A stretch of DNA of 64,000 bases from JAXMCK01 sp046349395. Lineage in GTDB: Bacteria > Pseudomonadota > Alphaproteobacteria > Geminicoccales > Geminicoccaceae. The position numbers were made by a program, and so were the translations under genes. Below, one piece after another: positions 62,278 through 64,000 of this stretch. The notes below the pieces were generated by a model that was not told where the DNA came from, did no database searches, and was given only the letters and a program-made list of their open reading frames with translations. The stretch spans positions 1-64,000 of the forward strand of contig JAXMCK010000006.1 of assembly GCA_046349395.1 (NCBI GenBank), written 5' to 3'. Position 1 is the first letter of the stretch, and each line of letters starts with the position of its first letter.

Positions 62278-62547
62278 ATGAGCCCCAGCGATGCGACATC
62301 AAATGAACCACCATTCAAGTTCACGGGTGAAGGGCCGGACGGGAAGCCGAAGTGGATGACGTTTCCATGCCCCGGCGGACGCGGCAGGTGTGGTATCGCC
62401 CTGCGGCCGCATCAGAAGAACGGCGTCGGCGCGTCCTGGGAGTGGGACGGCGATCGTGAGCAGCCCACGATCACGCCTTCGATCGACTGCCGGGAGTGTG
62501 GCTGGCACGGTTGGATCACCAAAGGTCAGTTGATCCCGCCACCCTGA
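62278..62547 (+). CDS. Small DUF6527-like protein with Cys motifs
   Basis: 89 aa from ATG 62278, with GGGAG nine bases upstream; ATG 62269 is too close to that site. FKFTGEGPDGKPKWMTFPCPGGRGRCGIALRP and WDGDREQPTITPSIDCRECGWHGWI match the short DUF6527 family, with four Cys that may hold a metal. Function unknown; common in phages. Confidence 0.75.
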   Translation: MSPSDATSNEPPFKFTGEGPDGKPKWMTFPCPGGRGRCGIALRPHQKNGVGASWEWDGDREQPTITPSIDCRECGWHGWITKGQLIPPP

Positions 62548-62601
62548 TCCGGCGGGCGTTCACCCCGCCCCGAAATACCGGGACAAGGTAGGGCTGCGGG
62601 G

Positions 62602-63015
62602 ATGGAACGGCCCACCTCCCGCGACACCGACATCCTGGCACGCACTCTCTATGGAGAGGCTCGGGGCGAGCCCTGGGAGGGTATCCAGGCCGTTGCCTGC
62701 GTGGTGCGCAACCGGGTCGCCGATCGCCGCTGGCCCGACCGGATCGCCGAGGTCTGCCTGCAGCCGCGGCAGTTCAGCTGCTGGAACCGGAACGACGCCA
62801 ACCTGCGGGCGATGCTGCTGGCCGACGAGCAGGACGCGGGCTTCCTCCGCTGCCTGGAAGCGGCGGAGATGGCGATCAACCACTTCGTCGACATCACGCA
62901 CGGCGCCACGCACTACTTGAATCCCGACGTCTTCAAGAAGCTGCCGGCCTGGTTCGACGCTCATAAGATCAAGTGCCGCTTCGGCCGGCACGTCTTCCTG
63001 GCGGGCATCGCGTGA
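62602..63015 (+). CDS. Endolysin, SleB/CwlJ-type cell wall hydrolase
   Basis: 137 aa. LARTLYGEARGEPWEGIQAVACVVRNRVADRRWPD is the hydrolase_2 signature with the catalytic Glu18, and THGATHYLNPDVFKKLPAW is the substrate-groove motif. It has no signal peptide, so a holin or the upstream membrane proteins must release it. It degrades peptidoglycan at lysis. Confidence 0.92.
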   Translation: MERPTSRDTDILARTLYGEARGEPWEGIQAVACVVRNRVADRRWPDRIAEVCLQPRQFSCWNRNDANLRAMLLADEQDAGFLRCLEAAEMAINHFVDITHGATHYLNPDVFKKLPAWFDAHKIKCRFGRHVFLAGIA

Positions 63016-63431
63016 GCTACGCGACGCAGGCCGACATGGAAGCCGCCTTCGGCAAGGGCCAGCTGCGCGAGCTGGCCGACCGCGACGGCGACGGCGTGGC
63101 CGATGCCGCGGTGGTGGCGAAGGCGCTGGCCGACGCCGATGCCTGGATCGATAGCTACCTCGTCGGACGCTACACGCTGCCGCTTGCCGTCACCCCGCCG
63201 CTGCTGAACCGGCTGGCCGGGTTCCTCGGCTTCTACCTGCTGCACCCCGCGGCCGTGCCCGAGGACGTGCGCCAGCGCTACCTGGACGCGCTGGCCCAGC
63301 TTCGTGACCTGGGATGTGGCAAGGCGCAGCTGCCCGACACCGTCGGCACGCCGACGCCGCAGACGGGCGGCCTGCCCAAGGTCGCCGCCGGCGATCCCGT
63401 CTTCTCCTCCGACACCCTGGCCGGGTTCTGA
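63012..63431 (+). CDS. Mu gp36-like protein (DUF1320)
   Basis: 139 aa from GTG (GTGA overlap). YATQADMEAAFGKGQLRELADRDGDGVADAAVVAKALADADAWIDSYLVGRYTLPL is the DUF1320 core, a head-completion or head-tail adaptor found after the capsid gene. Confidence 0.92.
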   Translation: MSYATQADMEAAFGKGQLRELADRDGDGVADAAVVAKALADADAWIDSYLVGRYTLPLAVTPPLLNRLAGFLGFYLLHPAAVPEDVRQRYLDALAQLRDLGCGKAQLPDTVGTPTPQTGGLPKVAAGDPVFSSDTLAGF

Positions 63432-63433
63432 GC

Positions 63434-63934
63434 GTGTCGGGCGTCTCGATCACCATCGACGATGCCGACGTGATGGCGCTGCTGCGCCGTCTGGCCGGGC
63501 TCGCCTCCGGCCCTGCGCTGGGCGAGACGATGGACGAGATCGGCGCCCAGATTCAGGAGAACACGCGCGAGCGGTTCCTGAGCAAGACCGGGCCCGACGG
63601 CGTGCGCTGGAAGCCGTCCTACCGGGCCGTGCTCCAGGGCGGGCAGACGCTCGCCGACGCCGGCAACCTCCGGGACAGCATCACGCGCGTGATAGGCCTC
63701 GGCGGTGCTTCCGTCGAAGTCGGCACCAACCTGAAGTATGCCCGCGTCCACCAGTTCGGCGCCACGATCACGCCGAAGGCCGCCCCCTACCTCGTCTTCA
63801 AGCTCGCCGACGGCAGCTGGGTCCGGACGAAGAAGGTGACGATCCCGGCCCGGCCCTATCTCGGCTTCAACGCCACCGACCGCGCCGACGTGATCGAGAT
63901 CCTCAATGAGCGCATCGCCGAGGTGATCGGATGA
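63434..63934 (+). CDS. Virion morphogenesis protein (Mu gpG-like, tail completion)
   Basis: 166 aa from GTG two bases after the gp36-like stop. DEIGAQIQENTRERFLSKTGPDGVRWKPSYRAVLQGGQTLADAGNLRDSITRVIG and KYARVHQFGATITPKAAPYL are characteristic of the family that completes the tail or head-tail joint. Confidence 0.92.
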   Translation: MSGVSITIDDADVMALLRRLAGLASGPALGETMDEIGAQIQENTRERFLSKTGPDGVRWKPSYRAVLQGGQTLADAGNLRDSITRVIGLGGASVEVGTNLKYARVHQFGATITPKAAPYLVFKLADGSWVRTKKVTIPARPYLGFNATDRADVIEILNERIAEVIG

Positions 63935-64000
63935 TCGCCGGAATCGCCGATCGCCTGCGCGCCGCGGTGCCGGCGCTGGTCACCGTGCGCGGCGTGGTCG
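63931..64000 (+). CDS. Mu gp37-like protein (DUF1834), partial
   Basis: Only the first 23 codons are inside the window (MIAGIADRLRAAVPALVTVRG). The start overlaps the previous stop (ATGA). The N-terminus and position match DUF1834 gp37, a tail-terminator-type protein. The rest lies beyond the right edge. Confidence 0.7.
   Translation, partial: MIAGIADRLRAAVPALVTVRGVV

Larger units (their letters stand above)
39632..64000. mobile_element. Mu-like transposable prophage (right end beyond window)
   Basis: At least 24.4 kb. The content and order are those of Mu-family phages: repressor and Cro-like gene, transposase A, ATPase B, Gam, GemA, Mor, then gp25/26/27-like genes, terminase, DUF935 portal, F-like morphogenesis, protease/scaffold, decoration, capsid, gp36, virion morphogenesis and gp37. 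The left boundary is not defined; it could lie anywhere from about 38.07 kb to 39.6 kb, or include the repeats at 37.6-38.1 kb. No disrupted core gene was seen, so it may be inducible. Confidence 0.92.

Overview
The window is GC-rich chromosomal DNA from what is most likely an alphaproteobacterium, possibly Rhodospirillales-like. The reasons are the glnT/glxBCD genes, a GapR-type DUF2312 protein, HlyU- and DUF4332-type proteins, a Tct transporter and very dense, overlapping gene packing. The species cannot be named from the sequence. About 37.5 kb is host chromosome, and most of the remainder (at least 39.6 kb to the right edge) is a Mu-like transposable prophage whose right end lies outside the window.

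Host part, left to right. (1) 0.2-12.4 kb: nitrogen metabolism. A type III glutamine synthetase (glnT) lies at the left, followed by a two-haem-motif secreted protein, an SDR and a cupin. Then comes the leftward glxB-glxC-glxD set (glutamate synthase-like amidotransferase, GXGXG and FMN/Fe-S subunits, related to N-methylglutamate synthase). Divergent from it is a rightward operon of three very small membrane proteins, an ethanolamine/amino-acid permease, a universal stress protein and two unknown proteins. The permease probably supplies an amine or amino acid to the glx enzymes, but the substrate cannot be read from sequence. (2) 12.4-15.4 kb: a HigA-like antitoxin gene broken by an amber codon, an EF-hand protein, and a compact padR-like / Rieske / padR operon with a dyad upstream. 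(3) 15.4-24 kb: cupin-deacetylase-cupin genes, a membrane adenylate cyclase, the tctCBA tricarboxylate uptake operon and a hybrid histidine kinase with a LOV-like PAS domain. (4) 24-31.8 kb: manganese catalase, remnants of an iorB-like gene and of sdaA, a soluble cyclase, intact sdaA, a LysR regulator whose start codon lies in a perfect palindrome, an enolase-superfamily dehydratase and two small proteins. (5) 31.9-36.6 kb: a chaperone/pilin/minor subunit/usher fimbrial operon, relatively AT-rich at the pilin. (6) A periplasmic protein, tRNA-Ser(CGA) and a cluster of inverted and direct repeats of unknown function (37.6-38.1 kb).

Prophage part. A leftward XRE repressor and a rightward Cro-like gene face each other across a promoter with two related dyads. 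They are followed by a DUF2312 protein, the DD35E transposase (MuA), the AAA target-selection ATPase (MuB), several small regulators, Gam, a DnaA-N-like protein, GemA and a Mor-type activator. Late genes follow in Mu order: gp25/26/27-like genes, terminase, DUF935 portal, and an F-like head morphogenesis protein with an apparent C-terminal nuclease-like domain. After an inserted tail-spike island come protease/scaffold, decoration and major capsid. A lipase-like protein, a lipoprotein and a SleB-type endolysin precede gp36-, virion-morphogenesis- and gp37-like genes at the edge. All essential genes seen are open, so the prophage looks intact within the window. Overlapping stop/start codons (ATGA, GTGA, TGATG) throughout imply translational coupling.

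Most notable points are the uncharacterised small-membrane-protein/permease set, the repeat cluster with a motif echoed at a prophage gene start, an ORF that fully overprints gam, a probably leaderless Cro-like gene and the toxin-like fusion on the head protein. Family assignments come from reading the translated sequences; no database search was run.
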